Shown: piece after piece, positions 8,310 through 17,384 of the stretch | Numbering within the stretch: position 1 is the stretch's first letter | Layout: every line of letters begins with the position of its first letter | Source: Pseudomonas sp. PDM15 | GTDB lineage: Bacteria; Pseudomonadota; Gammaproteobacteria; Pseudomonadales; Pseudomonadaceae | DNA length: 64,000 nucleotides | Assembly: GCF_014851565.1 (NCBI RefSeq) | Contig: NZ_JACVAA010000004.1 | Span: 1 to 64,000 of the forward strand | Direction of reading: 5' to 3' | The notes under the pieces: generated by a model | Database searches by the model: none | What the model saw: the letters and a program-made list of their open reading frames with translations, nothing else | Told to the model about the DNA's origin: nothing | Program-made: the position numbers and the translations under genes

Positions 8310-11163
8310 GCAGCTCGGCGAAGCGCTCGGCAGGTACCGGCGGGCTGATCAGGAAGCCCTGGATCTCGTCGCAGTGCTGGGCCTTGAGGAAGTCCATCTG
8401 CGCCTGGGTCTCCACGCCCTCGGCCACCACCTTGAGCTCCAGGCCGTGGGCCATGGCGATGATCGCGCGGGTGATTGCCGCATCCTCGCCGCCAGCCGAC
8501 AGGTCGCGGACGAAGGTCTGGTCGATCTTCACGTAGTCCACCGGGAAGCGCTTGAGGTAGCTGAGCGAGGAATAGCCGGTGCCGAAGTCGTCGATCGCCA
8601 GCTTCACGCCCAGGTCGCGCAGTTGCTGGAAGGTGGCGATGACGTTCTCCACGTTGTCCAGCAGCTGGCTCTCGGTCAGCTCCAGCTCCAGCAGGCGCGG
8701 CGGCAGGCCGGTCTCGTCGAGCACCTGGCGCACCAGGCCGATCAGGTTGCCCTGGCGCAGCTGGTGGACCGACAGATTGACCGACACGCGCAGGTCGGCC
8801 AGGCCCTGGCGCTGCCATTCACGCGCCTGCAGACAGGCCTGGCGCAGGACGAACTCGCCGATCGGGGCGATCAGCCCGGTCTCCTCGGCCAGCGGTATGA
8901 ACTCGCCGGGCGGCACCAGGCCCAGCGCCGGATGGCGCCAGCGTACCAGCGCCTCGGCGGCGTTGAGGCTGTCGTCGACCAGGCACAGCTTGGGCTGGTA
9001 GAACACCTCCAGCTGGCCGTCCTCGATACCCTTGCGCAGCTGGGTTTCCATCTGCAGGCGCTCCAGGGTGCAGGCCTGCAGGTTGTCGGTGTAAAACTGG
9101 AAGGTGTTGCCGCCCAGGTGCTTGGCATGTTGCATGGCCATGCCGGCCTGGCTGATCAGTGCCGAGATTTCCCGCGCGTTGTCCGGCAGCAGGCTGATGC
9201 CGATCGAGGCGCTGATCACCAGCTCGTGGCCGCCCACGTCCATCGGCGTGCGCAGTTTGCTCAGCAGGCGGCTGGCGGTGCGCGCCAGGGCCGAGAGGCT
9301 GCCGTAGTCGTCGAGCAGGATGGCGAACTCATCGCCGGCCAGGCGGGCCACGGTGTCGGCCTCCGGGGCGGCCTGGATCAGCCTGCGGGCCATCTGCCGC
9401 AGCAGCTGGTCGGCCACTTCATGGCCGAGGCTGTCGTTGAGAAGCTTGAAGCGATCCAGGTCGATGTGCAGCAGGGCCAGGCGCGACTCGTCCTGGCGCG
9501 AACGCTCGCCGGCCTCGTGCAGGCGCTCGCGGAACAGGCTGCGGTTGGCCAAGCCGGTGAGTTCGTCGTAGTGCGACAGGTAGCGCAGGCGCTCCTCGGT
9601 CTGCCGGCGCTGCGACAGGTCGGAGAAGAAGCCGACGATATGGCTGACGCGACCGCGGCCATCGCGCACCACGTTCAGCTGCAGCCACTGCGGGTACAGC
9701 TCGCCGTTCTTGCGCGTCTCGGTCAGCTCACCGCGCCAGCTGCCGTGGCGCTCCAGCTCCTGGCGGATCAGCTGGTATTGGCGCCGCGCATCGCGGCTGC
9801 TGATCAGGGTCGCCACGCTGCGCCCGAGCACTTCTTCCTTGCGGTAGCCGGTGACCTCGCTGAAGGCCTGGTTGACCGATAGCAGCAGGTAGTCGGCATC
9901 GAGGATGACGATGCCTTCGCTGGTGGCCTCGAATACGGTGGCGGCCAGGCGATGCTCCTCATCCTGGCGCTTGCGCTCGGTGATGTCGCGGCGGGTGCCG
10001 AGCATGCGCGTCACCTGGCCCTGGGCGTTGCGCTCGACGGCGCGGCCACGGTCCTCGACCCACAGCCAGCGGCCGTCGGCGTGACGCACGCGGTACTCCA
10101 CGCAGTAGCCGTCGGTGCGGCCTTTGAGATGCTCGACCAGGGCCCGGCGCAGCAGCGGCAGATCGTCCGGGTGCAGGCGCGGCTTGAGGTGGCTGAGCAC
10201 GCCCTTCACCTCGTCCTGGCTGATGCCAAAAATGCTCTCCAGGTGGCTGTGGTGCACCTCGTCGGTCTGCAGATCCCAGTCCCACAGGCCCAGCTCGCTG
10301 GCTTCGAGGGCCAGGGCCAGGCGCGCCTGGCTCTTGCCCAGGGCATGGCTGGCGTCGTCCAGCTCCAGGGTGCGCTGGGCCACGCGAATCTCCAGATCGC
10401 CATGCGCCTTGCGCAGCTCGCGCTCGGCTCGGCGGCGCTGTTCCACTTCGCGGGCCAGTTCCTGATTGAGGCCTTCGGCACTCTCGCGGGCATGCTCCAG
10501 ACGCTCGATCAGCGCCTGGTTCTGGAAGCGCCGCAGCAGGCTGCCCTGCACCAGGCGATTGACCTGCCAGGCCACCACACAGAGGCTCAGCAGCATCAGC
10601 AGGCCGAGCGCGCCCCAGGCCTGCTGGCGGGTATTGTCGCTGAGCAGGAGATAGACGATGGAAGGCACCAGGCACGGCAGGGCGAACGCCAGGAAGGCGG
10701 CGCGGCTGACCGCATAGGCCACGCTGGCGGAGAGGATGGCCGCGGCGATCAGGCCGTAGACCAGGGCCTGCAGCAGGAAGCGATCCGCAGGCACCAGGAA
10801 GATTGCTGCACAGGCCAGGGTCAGGCCGGACAGCCCGGCGCCCACCAGGAACACCCGACGCCAGTGCGGGTTGGCCTGGCGCGACGGCAGCGCGCTATTG
10901 AAGGCAGTCATCTGGATCAAACGTAGCACCGCCAGCAATACCACCCACACCAGCCAGCCGGCCAACAGCAGACCGCCCTGGGGCTGCCAGAGCAGACCGG
11001 CGCAGGCCAGGGCGCTGAGCAGCATGAAGAAGGTGGGAACCTGGGAGCCCTGATAAAGCAGACGAGTCCGCTCCACCGCGATCTCGGTGGCGAACTGCTG
11101 ATGGATGGCGCGCGACTCCTCCGCCACCACGCTGGCAGAAGCGCCCCGAAGAGGCTGGGTCAT
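8284..11163 (-). CDS. Membrane sensor with PAS, GGDEF (AGDEF) and EAL domains
   Basis: About 959 residues. The N-terminal third has several hydrophobic helices (membrane sensor), followed by a coiled-coil stretch (about 225-275), two PAS/PAC segments, a GGDEF domain and a C-terminal EAL domain. The GGDEF signature reads R-L-A-G-D-E-F (A at about 609), so the first Gly is replaced. EAL is intact (EAL at 737-739, then [17 protein letters not shown] and [10 protein letters not shown]). The likely net role is c-di-GMP hydrolysis, possibly GTP-stimulated by the diguanylate cyclase-like domain, though AGDEF domains can be active. I chose the ATG at 11163 (MTQPLRG) because AAGAAA precedes it; the upstream ATGs at 11205 and 11229 lack any ribosome site. 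It is divergent from uvrD. Confidence 0.88.
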   Translation of the reverse strand: MTQPLRGASASVVAEESRAIHQQFATEIAVERTRLLYQGSQVPTFFMLLSALACAGLLWQPQGGLLLAGWLVWVVLLAVLRLIQMTAFNSALPSRQANPHWRRVFLVGAGLSGLTLACAAIFLVPADRFLLQALVYGLIAAAILSASVAYAVSRAAFLAFALPCLVPSIVYLLLSDNTRQQAWGALGLLMLLSLCVVAWQVNRLVQGSLLRRFQNQALIERLEHARESAEGLNQELAREVEQRRRAERELRKAHGDLEIRVAQRTLELDDASHALGKSQARLALALEASELGLWDWDLQTDEVHHSHLESIFGISQDEVKGVLSHLKPRLHPDDLPLLRRALVEHLKGRTDGYCVEYRVRHADGRWLWVEDRGRAVERNAQGQVTRMLGTRRDITERKRQDEEHRLAATVFEATSEGIVILDADYLLLSVNQAFSEVTGYRKEEVLGRSVATLISSRDARRQYQLIRQELERHGSWRGELTETRKNGELYPQWLQLNVVRDGRGRVSHIVGFFSDLSQRRQTEERLRYLSHYDELTGLANRSLFRERLHEAGERSRQDESRLALLHIDLDRFKLLNDSLGHEVADQLLRQMARRLIQAAPEADTVARLAGDEFAILLDDYGSLSALARTASRLLSKLRTPMDVGGHELVISASIGISLLPDNAREISALISQAGMAMQHAKHLGGNTFQFYTDNLQACTLERLQMETQLRKGIEDGQLEVFYQPKLCLVDDSLNAAEALVRWRHPALGLVPPGEFIPLAEETGLIAPIGEFVLRQACLQAREWQRQGLADLRVSVNLSVHQLRQGNLIGLVRQVLDETGLPPRLLELELTESQLLDNVENVIATFQQLRDLGVKLAIDDFGTGYSSLSYLKRFPVDYVKIDQTFVRDLSAGGEDAAITRAIIAMAHGLELKVVAEGVETQAQMDFLKAQHCDEIQGFLISPPVPAERFAELLRAQAEMY

Positions 11164-11391
11164 AGGCGATTTTCTTGTAATGGATGCCTGACTTTTCCCG
11201 AGCATACCCGAGCTAGAGAGGCTGCCCAAGTGCGATGATGGCTTTTTACCAGCTCGCCGCGATAAATGGCGAACATTTGTTCACTGAATCTGGCAAGACC
11301 TGTCGGCGATGTCGCGAGCTAGAGCGCAGGCACGCTCTCGCCCGTCCGCCCGCGGTTTGCCGCTCCCCGGGTCGGCCCGTAGAATGCCGCG

Positions 11392-13593
11392 ATGCAGAAC
11401 AATCCCGCCTTCGACCCAGAACTCCTCCTCGCCTCCCTCAACGATGCGCAATGCCAGGCCGTGGCCGCCCCGCTCGGCCGCCAGCTGGTGCTGGCCGGCG
11501 CCGGCTCGGGCAAGACCCGCGTGCTGGTGCATCGCATCGCCTACCTCATCCAGTTTCTCGGTGCCTCGCCGTACAGCATCCTGTCGGTGACCTTCACCAA
11601 CAAGGCCGCGGCCGAGATGCGCCAGCGCATCGAGCAGATGCTCGGCATGAGCCCGGCCGGCATGTGGGTCGGCACCTTCCACGGCCTGGCCCACCGCCTG
11701 CTGCGCGCGCACTGGCAGGAGGCCGGCCTGGCCGAGAACTTCCAGATCCTCGACTCCGACGACCAGCAGCGCCTGGTCAAACGGGTGATCCGCGAGCTGG
11801 GCCTGGACGAGCAGCGCTGGCCGGCCAAGCAGGCGCAGTGGTTCATCAACGGGCAGAAAGACGAGGGCATGCGGCCGAAGAACATCCAGCCCGGCGGCGA
11901 CCTGTTCCTCGCCACCATGCTGAAGATCTACGAGGCCTACGAGTCCGCCTGTGCCCGCGCCGGAGTCATCGACTTCGCCGAGCTGCTGCTGCGCGCACTC
12001 GACCTGTGGCGCGACAAGCCCGACCTGCTGGCGCACTACCAGAAGCGCTTCCGCCACATCCTGGTCGACGAGTTCCAGGACACCAACGCCGTGCAGTACG
12101 CCTGGCTGCGCCTGCTGGCCAAGGGTGGCGAGAGTCTGATGGTGGTGGGCGACGACGACCAGTCGATCTACGGCTGGCGCGGCGCGCGGATCGAGAACAT
12201 CCAGCAGTTCTCCAGTGACTTCGCCGACGCGCAGATGATTCGCCTGGAGCAGAACTACCGCTCCACCGCCGGCATCCTCAAGGCCGCCAACGCCCTGATC
12301 GCCAATAACAGCGGGCGCCTGGGCAAAGAGCTGTGGACCGACGGCAGCGACGGCGAGCCGATCAACCTGTACGCCGCCTTCAACGAGCACGACGAGGCCC
12401 GCTATGTGGTCGAGTCGATCGAGTCGGCGCTACGCAAGGACGGCCTGAAGCGCAGCGAAATCGCCATCCTCTACCGCTCCAACGCCCAGTCGCGGGTGCT
12501 GGAAGAGGCCCTGCTGCGCGAACGCATCCCCTACCGCATCTATGGTGGCCAGCGCTTCTTCGAGCGCGCCGAGATCAAGAACGCGGTGGCCTACTTGCGC
12601 CTGCTCGACGGCCGCCACAACGACGCCGCCCTGGAGCGGGTGATCAACGTGCCGACCCGCGGCGTTGGCGAGAAGACCGTCGAGGCCATCCGCGAACATG
12701 CGCGCCATGCCGACCTGTCGATGTGGGCGGCGATGCAGCAGCTGATCGCCAACAAGGGCCTGACCGGCCGCGCGGCCACGGCGCTGAGCGGCTTCGTCGA
12801 GCTGGTCGAGAACCTCGCCGCCAAGGTGCTCGACATGCCGCTGCACCTGATGACCCAGACCGTCATCGAGCAGAGCGGATTGATTGCCTGGCACCAGGCC
12901 GAGAAAGGCGAGAAAGCCCAGGCCCGAGTGGAGAACCTGGAGGAACTGGTCAGCGCCGCGCGCAACTTCGAGAACAACGAAGACGACGAGCTGTCGCCGC
13001 TGGCGGCCTTCCTCACCCACGCTTCCCTGGAGGCCGGCGACGCCCAGGCCGAGGAGCACGAGGACTGCGTGCAGCTGATGACCCTGCACAGCGCCAAGGG
13101 CCTGGAGTTCCCCCTGGTGTTCTTGGTCGGCATGGAAGAAGGCCTGTTCCCGCACAAGATGAGCCTGGAAGAGCCCGGCCGTCTCGAGGAAGAGCGCCGC
13201 CTGGCCTATGTCGGCGTGACCCGCGCCATGCAGAACCTGGTGCTGACCTACGCCGAGACCCGCCGCCTGTACGGCAGCGAGACCTACAACAAGGTCTCGC
13301 GCTTCGTCCGCGAAATTCCGCCGACGCTGATCCAGGAAGTGCGTCTCTCCAACAGCGTCAGCCGCCCCTATTCGGCGCCCAGCCGCAGCATGAGCGGCGG
13401 CTCGATGTTTGCCGGCGCGGCCGTGCCAGAAACGCCCTTCAGCCTCGGTCAGGCCGTGCGCCACAGCCTGTTCGGCGAGGGCGTGATCCTCAACTTCGAG
13501 GGCAGCGGCGCCCAGGCGCGGGTGCAGGTCAACTTCGCCAGCGAAGGCAGCAAGTGGCTGATGCTGGCCTACGCCAAGCTGGAAGCGCTGTAA
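11392..13593 (+). CDS. uvrD: DNA helicase II UvrD
   Basis: A 733-residue superfamily 1A helicase, the family's usual length. Motifs in order: Q motif LNDAQCQAV, Walker A G36-AGSGKT42, TFTNKAAAEM, Walker B DEFQDTN from D226, GDDDQSIYGWRGA, QNYRS, and VQLMTLHSAKGLEF in the C-terminal half. The C-terminus VQVNFASEGSKWLMLAYAKLE is the Tudor-like RNA-polymerase-binding tail found in UvrD. The protein unwinds DNA 3' to 5' in nucleotide excision and mismatch repair in the cytoplasm. Rep is a close paralogue, but the N-terminus and the tail favour UvrD. A small secreted-protein gene follows after 27 bases without a terminator and may be cotranscribed. Confidence 0.93.
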   Translation: MQNNPAFDPELLLASLNDAQCQAVAAPLGRQLVLAGAGSGKTRVLVHRIAYLIQFLGASPYSILSVTFTNKAAAEMRQRIEQMLGMSPAGMWVGTFHGLAHRLLRAHWQEAGLAENFQILDSDDQQRLVKRVIRELGLDEQRWPAKQAQWFINGQKDEGMRPKNIQPGGDLFLATMLKIYEAYESACARAGVIDFAELLLRALDLWRDKPDLLAHYQKRFRHILVDEFQDTNAVQYAWLRLLAKGGESLMVVGDDDQSIYGWRGARIENIQQFSSDFADAQMIRLEQNYRSTAGILKAANALIANNSGRLGKELWTDGSDGEPINLYAAFNEHDEARYVVESIESALRKDGLKRSEIAILYRSNAQSRVLEEALLRERIPYRIYGGQRFFERAEIKNAVAYLRLLDGRHNDAALERVINVPTRGVGEKTVEAIREHARHADLSMWAAMQQLIANKGLTGRAATALSGFVELVENLAAKVLDMPLHLMTQTVIEQSGLIAWHQAEKGEKAQARVENLEELVSAARNFENNEDDELSPLAAFLTHASLEAGDAQAEEHEDCVQLMTLHSAKGLEFPLVFLVGMEEGLFPHKMSLEEPGRLEEERRLAYVGVTRAMQNLVLTYAETRRLYGSETYNKVSRFVREIPPTLIQEVRLSNSVSRPYSAPSRSMSGGSMFAGAAVPETPFSLGQAVRHSLFGEGVILNFEGSGAQARVQVNFASEGSKWLMLAYAKLEAL

Positions 13594-13620
13594 GCAGATT
13601 CACTCACAAGGAGGAAACAG

Positions 13621-14079
13621 ATGATTGCAAGGAAGCTGATGGCCGGGCTGTCGCTCGGCCTGTTCTGCCACGCTGCCCAGGCTGGTGAGCCGATCGCCGA
13701 TCTCGACAAGTTCGAGGCGGGCTATATCGCCTGTATCGAGGATGAGAAGGCCTTTGCCGAAAGATGCCTGACCGAGCTATTCAAGCTCCACGTTCTGCCT
13801 TGGCGCGAAAACGCCATCGATCTGAAAGACGGCGAAGATTTCCTGAGCAGGTGGGTAGGTACAAAAGGGGTCTACAAGGTACACCCCATAACCCGTAAGG
13901 ATGCGGCGGGCCTGTATCAGCGGCGGTGGTATCTGATCGAAAAGGAAGACGGAGGCCTGATGCAGCTGAGCATGCGCTTCCGCACCATCAAGGGGCGGTG
14001 GTACTACGTCGACATGAACCTCACTACCAATGAAGAGGCCATCGGCTCGATCACTCTGCAATCGACTTCGCCCTGGTAA
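13621..14079 (+). CDS. Hypothetical periplasmic protein
   Basis: A 152-residue protein with a clear Sec signal peptide (MIARKLMAGLSLGLFCHAAQAGE; cleavage likely after AQA) and a small soluble domain with two cysteines (IACIEDEKAFAERC) that could form a disulfide. AAGGAGG lies just upstream of the ATG, so the start is firm. It lies 27 bases behind uvrD with no terminator between, so it may be read through from that promoter, but a functional link with DNA repair is unlikely for an exported protein. I do not recognise the family. Confidence 0.75.
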   Translation: MIARKLMAGLSLGLFCHAAQAGEPIADLDKFEAGYIACIEDEKAFAERCLTELFKLHVLPWRENAIDLKDGEDFLSRWVGTKGVYKVHPITRKDAAGLYQRRWYLIEKEDGGLMQLSMRFRTIKGRWYYVDMNLTTNEEAIGSITLQSTSPW

Positions 14080-14151
14080 CTCGGGGCCGTCTGTCGCTCC
14101 AACAGAACCGAGCAGAGTGAGTGGCCATACTGTCGAGCGGAGGTACTCCGC

Positions 14152-14727
14152 ATGCCCCGCTCGACGCCTTCCGCCGACAAGATTCTCGATACCGCTCTCG
14201 ACCTGGCCGAAACCTGCGGCTGGGAACGCCTGCACCTGCATGACGTGGCCGAAGCACTGCACTGCGACCTCGCTGCCATCGCCCGTCATTACCGACAGAA
14301 GGACGACCTGGTCGAAGCCTGGCTGGACCGCGCCGACCAGGCGCTGTTCGAGCGCGCCAAGGGTGCCGATCTCGCCGCACTGAACGCCGACAAGCGTCTG
14401 GAAGAACTGCTGATGGCCTGGCTGGCCGGCATGGCTGTGCACCGCGCGCTGACCGGGCAGATGCTGTTGTACAAGTTCGAGCTCGGCCATATCCACCTGC
14501 AGGCCGGGGCCCTGCTGCGGGTCAGCCGCACCGTGCAGTGGTGGCGTGAGGCGGCGCGGCGGCACAACCTGCATCTGTCGCGGGTAGCCGAGGAGAGCCT
14601 GCTCAGTGCGGTGTTCCTGCGCACCTTCATCCACTGGCTGCGCCAGCCGCAGGCCGACGACGCCGCGCTGCGTGCCCTGTTGCGCCAACAGCTGCGCCGC
14701 GGTCCGCTGGGCTGGCTGCTGCGCTAG
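14152..14727 (+). CDS. TetR-family transcriptional regulator
   Basis: A 191-residue protein. The first ~55 residues form the TetR helix-turn-helix (DKILDTALDLAETCGWERL, then HDVAEALHCDLAAIARHYRQKDDL). The remainder is an all-helical ligand-binding part with a WW-containing helix (VQWWREAARRH) and a C-terminal LLRQQLRRGPLGWLLR. It probably represses nearby genes in response to a small molecule that the sequence does not reveal. The frameshifted secreted hydrolase lies 103 bases downstream in the same direction. No strong palindromic operator was seen around the start. Confidence 0.8.
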   Translation: MPRSTPSADKILDTALDLAETCGWERLHLHDVAEALHCDLAAIARHYRQKDDLVEAWLDRADQALFERAKGADLAALNADKRLEELLMAWLAGMAVHRALTGQMLLYKFELGHIHLQAGALLRVSRTVQWWREAARRHNLHLSRVAEESLLSAVFLRTFIHWLRQPQADDAALRALLRQQLRRGPLGWLLR

Positions 14728-14830
14728 GCGACGGACGTCGCAAAATGACCTCACGACGGCTCGCCGGACGACCGCAGGTCAATCGCGTGCGCTACCGTCT
14801 GCAGGACCTTCCCCGGCTTGGAGGCTCGCC

Positions 14831-15777
14831 ATGGCCATGCGCCTGTTCTCGCTACTCGTTGCCTGTATCTGCTGTCCCGCGGCCCTGGCCTGCACCCCGC
14901 AGCCACTGGATGTCGCACCCGACGACGCCGTGCGCCGCAACCTCTGCTACGGCGCCGCCACCTGGAACGAACCGACGCTGGAGGGCGAACCCTTGCTGGA
15001 GCAGGTATTCGACTACTTCCCGCTGCCTGGCGGCTCGGCCGCGCCACTGGTGATCTGGGCCCACCCCAATGGCAAGACCAAATGGCTCAAGGCCGGCAAC
15101 GAGAACTACCAAGCCCTGGTGCAGCAGGCCCATGACCGGGGCTTCGCCTTCGCCTCCCTGGAGTTCCGCCATCCGGTGACCAACGAAAACATAGTGCCGG
15201 CCCCGCACCGAGATATCGCTCAGGCCATCCAGTTCATCCGCGCCAACGCCGCGTCGCTCAACATCGATCCGGATAACCTGTTCCTGGTCGGGCAGTCGCG
15301 CGGCAGCCTCGGCCTGTGGACGGCGCTGCAGAACGACGTGGCCGACCCAGAAAGCGCCGACCCGCTGCTGCGCCAGTCGATCCAGGTCAACGCGGTGTTT
15401 GCCTACCAGGGCCAGACCACCTACGACGGCCGCGAGTTCGCCGACCTTTTTCTGGTCGAGGGGCCCGGCGCGCGGCCAAGGCCAAGTGGAAGAGAGAGCA
15501 CGAGCAGTACGCACTGTTCGGCAGCGCCATCAAGAGCGTCAGCGACGACGATCCGCCCGTCATGCTGCGCTACGCCGAACCCTTCGTCGGCCGCCTGCTG
15601 AGCGCCGCCGAGATGGCTGCGCATGACCCGCTGCACTACCCCGACATGGGTCCGGCCCTGTGCGCCGCCTATACCCTGGCGTTCGGCGACGACCAGCACT
15701 GCAGCGCCGAAGACAATGTGCCGGTGAGCCACGCCTTCGACGGCTACGCCCAGTTCTTCCAGCAACACCTGCGCTGA
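14831..15777 (+). pseudogene. Secreted alpha/beta hydrolase, frameshifted
   Basis: The frame from ATG 14831 gives a signal peptide (FSLLVACICCPAALA), an oxyanion-region strand (VIWAHPNGK) and a nucleophile elbow G-Q-S156-R-G. At about 15460-15480, in the run ggggcccggcgcgcggcc, the reading jumps to another frame that continues with AAKAKWKREHEQYALF and ends at 15777 with FDGYAQFFQQHLR, carrying a likely catalytic His (VSHAFDGY). Both halves read as one ~315-residue hydrolase if a single base is restored. It is either a recent pseudogene or a sequencing slip in a G/C run. As written the product would end out of frame at 15601. Substrate unknown. Confidence 0.75.
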
Positions 15778-15896
15778 GCCACGCGCGCCCCTGTTGGATG
15801 GGCGCGCATAAATCCGGAAACATTCTGCGGCTGGCCAGGGTCCCAACACTGCGGCAGCATGGCGCGCGAATCACAACCTCAGCGGGATTACCCCTC

Positions 15897-16739
15897 ATGC
15901 AGCGTTTTCTCAGCATCACCCTGGCCCTGTGCCTGGGTCTGACCCTCAGCCTCGACGCCAGCGCCGCCAAGCGCATGGGCGGCGGCAAATCGTTCGGCTC
16001 CGCGCCGACCCACCAGACCCGCCAGGCGGATGCGCCCAAGGCCAGCCAGCCTGCCGCCACCAACAGCACAACGGCTGCCGGACGCCCGGCCAGTGGCGCC
16101 TCGCGCTGGCTCGGTCCGCTGGCCGGCATCGCCGCCGGCGGCCTGCTCGCCTCCATGTTCATGGGTGACGGCTTCGAAGGCTTCCAGCTGTTCGACTTCC
16201 TGATCCTCGGGCTGATCGCCTTCGTCATCTTCAAGCTGTTCGCCGCCCGTCGTCAGCAGCAGGGCCGCCCAGCCATGGCCGGTGGCATGCAGCGCGAGAT
16301 GCCGCAGCAGCAGGCGCCGATCTTCGGCAGCTCTGCTCCGAGCGCCGCGCCAGTGACCATCAACGCGCCAGCCTGGTTCGACGAGCAGCGCTTCGTCGAA
16401 GCCGGCCGCACCCACTTCCTGGCCCTGCAGCAGCACTGGGACGCCGCGGAAATGGACAAGATCGCCGAGTTCGTCACCCCGCAGATGCTCAGCTTCCTCA
16501 AGGAAGAGCGCGCCAGCATGGGCGACGGCTACCAGTCCACATATGTCGATGATCTCAGCGTGCAGCTGGACGGCATCGACGAGCTGGCCGACAAGACCGT
16601 GGCCACCCTGACCTTCCGTGGCGTGGCCAAGACCTCGCGCTTCGACCAGGGCGAGGCGTTCAGCGAAAGCTGGCGCATGGAGCGCGCCACTGGCGACAAC
16701 CAGCCGTGGCTGGTCGCCGGTATCCGCCAGAACGGCTGA
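15897..16739 (+). CDS. Tim44-like domain protein, secreted or membrane-anchored
   Basis: 280 residues: a signal peptide (RFLSITLALCLGLTLSLDASA), a Gly/Ser/Thr-rich linker, a transmembrane helix (about FDFLILGLIAFVIFKLF), a Gln-rich linker and a C-terminal Tim44-like fold (FVEAGRTHFLALQQHWDAAEMDKIAEFVTPQML). Bacterial homologues are cell-envelope proteins of unclear role; mitochondrial Tim44 tethers the import motor. The ATG at 15897 gives a good signal peptide, and earlier starts would overlap the preceding gene. A strong rho-independent terminator follows. Confidence 0.82.
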   Translation: MQRFLSITLALCLGLTLSLDASAAKRMGGGKSFGSAPTHQTRQADAPKASQPAATNSTTAAGRPASGASRWLGPLAGIAAGGLLASMFMGDGFEGFQLFDFLILGLIAFVIFKLFAARRQQQGRPAMAGGMQREMPQQQAPIFGSSAPSAAPVTINAPAWFDEQRFVEAGRTHFLALQQHWDAAEMDKIAEFVTPQMLSFLKEERASMGDGYQSTYVDDLSVQLDGIDELADKTVATLTFRGVAKTSRFDQGEAFSESWRMERATGDNQPWLVAGIRQNG

Positions 16740-16757
16740 TCCCAGCGCGCTGTGAAG

Positions 16758-16784
16758 AACCCGGGCCAGTCCCGGGTTTTTTCT
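16758..16784 (+). terminator. Rho-independent terminator after the Tim44-like gene
   Basis: An 8-bp perfect stem AACCCGGG/CCCGGGTT with a 5-base loop is followed by TTTTTT. It ends transcription of the Tim44-like gene before the exoribonuclease-like gene. Confidence 0.85.
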
Positions 16785-16832
16785 GCCCGCACGGCTGCTA
16801 GAGTGCCGCCAGGCCCCGGCAAGAAAGCGACG

Positions 16833-17279
16833 ATGCGCACCCTGTTCCTCGATACCGAATTCACCAACCTCACGGCCGACTACCGGCTGATCAGCCTGGC
16901 CCTGGTCGACCCGGGTAGCGCCGAGTTCTACGTGGAACTCATCGATGGCTGGAGCCCGGCCGACTGCTCCAGCTTCGTCCATGAGATCGTCCTGCCGCAG
17001 CTGGACCTGGCCTGCCATGGCCGCAGCCGCGCCGAGGCCGCCAGCGAGCTGCGCGCCTTTCTCGCCGGCTATGGCGCGGTGGAAATCGTCAGCGACGCCC
17101 TGGCCTGGGACTGGCCGTTGCTGCTCGAACTGCTCGGCGCGGACGACCTGCCCGAGCAGGTCTGCTGCCGCGAAGACGCCGAGCTGCTCAGCGATCTGGC
17201 CGAGGCCGCCATCCCCCATCACGCCCTGCTCGACGCGCGGCTGATGAGCGGTGCCGAGCGCCGCCGGCAGAAACGTTAA
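16833..17279 (+). CDS. 3'-5' exoribonuclease-like protein (RNase H fold)
   Basis: 148 residues beginning MRTLFLDTEFTN, the first DEDD-exonuclease motif (D7, E9). It resembles the short Rv2179c-like 3'-5' exoribonuclease family; further acidic residues in VSDALAWDWPLL and in the HHALLDARLM segment match the second and third motifs (H-x4-D). It should act on single-stranded RNA in the cytoplasm with two metal ions. The ATG at 16833 places the beta-strand at the N-terminus as in the family. An upstream in-frame ATG at 16752 would overlap the terminator. It lies 105 bases before phoX. Confidence 0.75.
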   Translation: MRTLFLDTEFTNLTADYRLISLALVDPGSAEFYVELIDGWSPADCSSFVHEIVLPQLDLACHGRSRAEAASELRAFLAGYGAVEIVSDALAWDWPLLLELLGADDLPEQVCCREDAELLSDLAEAAIPHHALLDARLMSGAERRRQKR

Positions 17280-17384
17280 CCAGCACGCACCCCGTCGATT
17301 CGCCACAACAGCGTCATCGTTCCGTCTTCTTTGCTCGCTAGCGTCATGGCTCCGCCGCAACTCCTCAGCAGAAGGAACCGACCC

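Noticed and set aside
8374..9882. A 502-residue plus-strand frame opposite the EAL/GGDEF gene
   Set aside because: The opposite strand has complete PAS, GGDEF and EAL motifs; this frame has only repeated LQ/VA/HL patterns.
17280..17384. Pho box in front of phoX
   Set aside because: No pair of CTGTCAT-like half sites at 11-base spacing could be identified in the gap.
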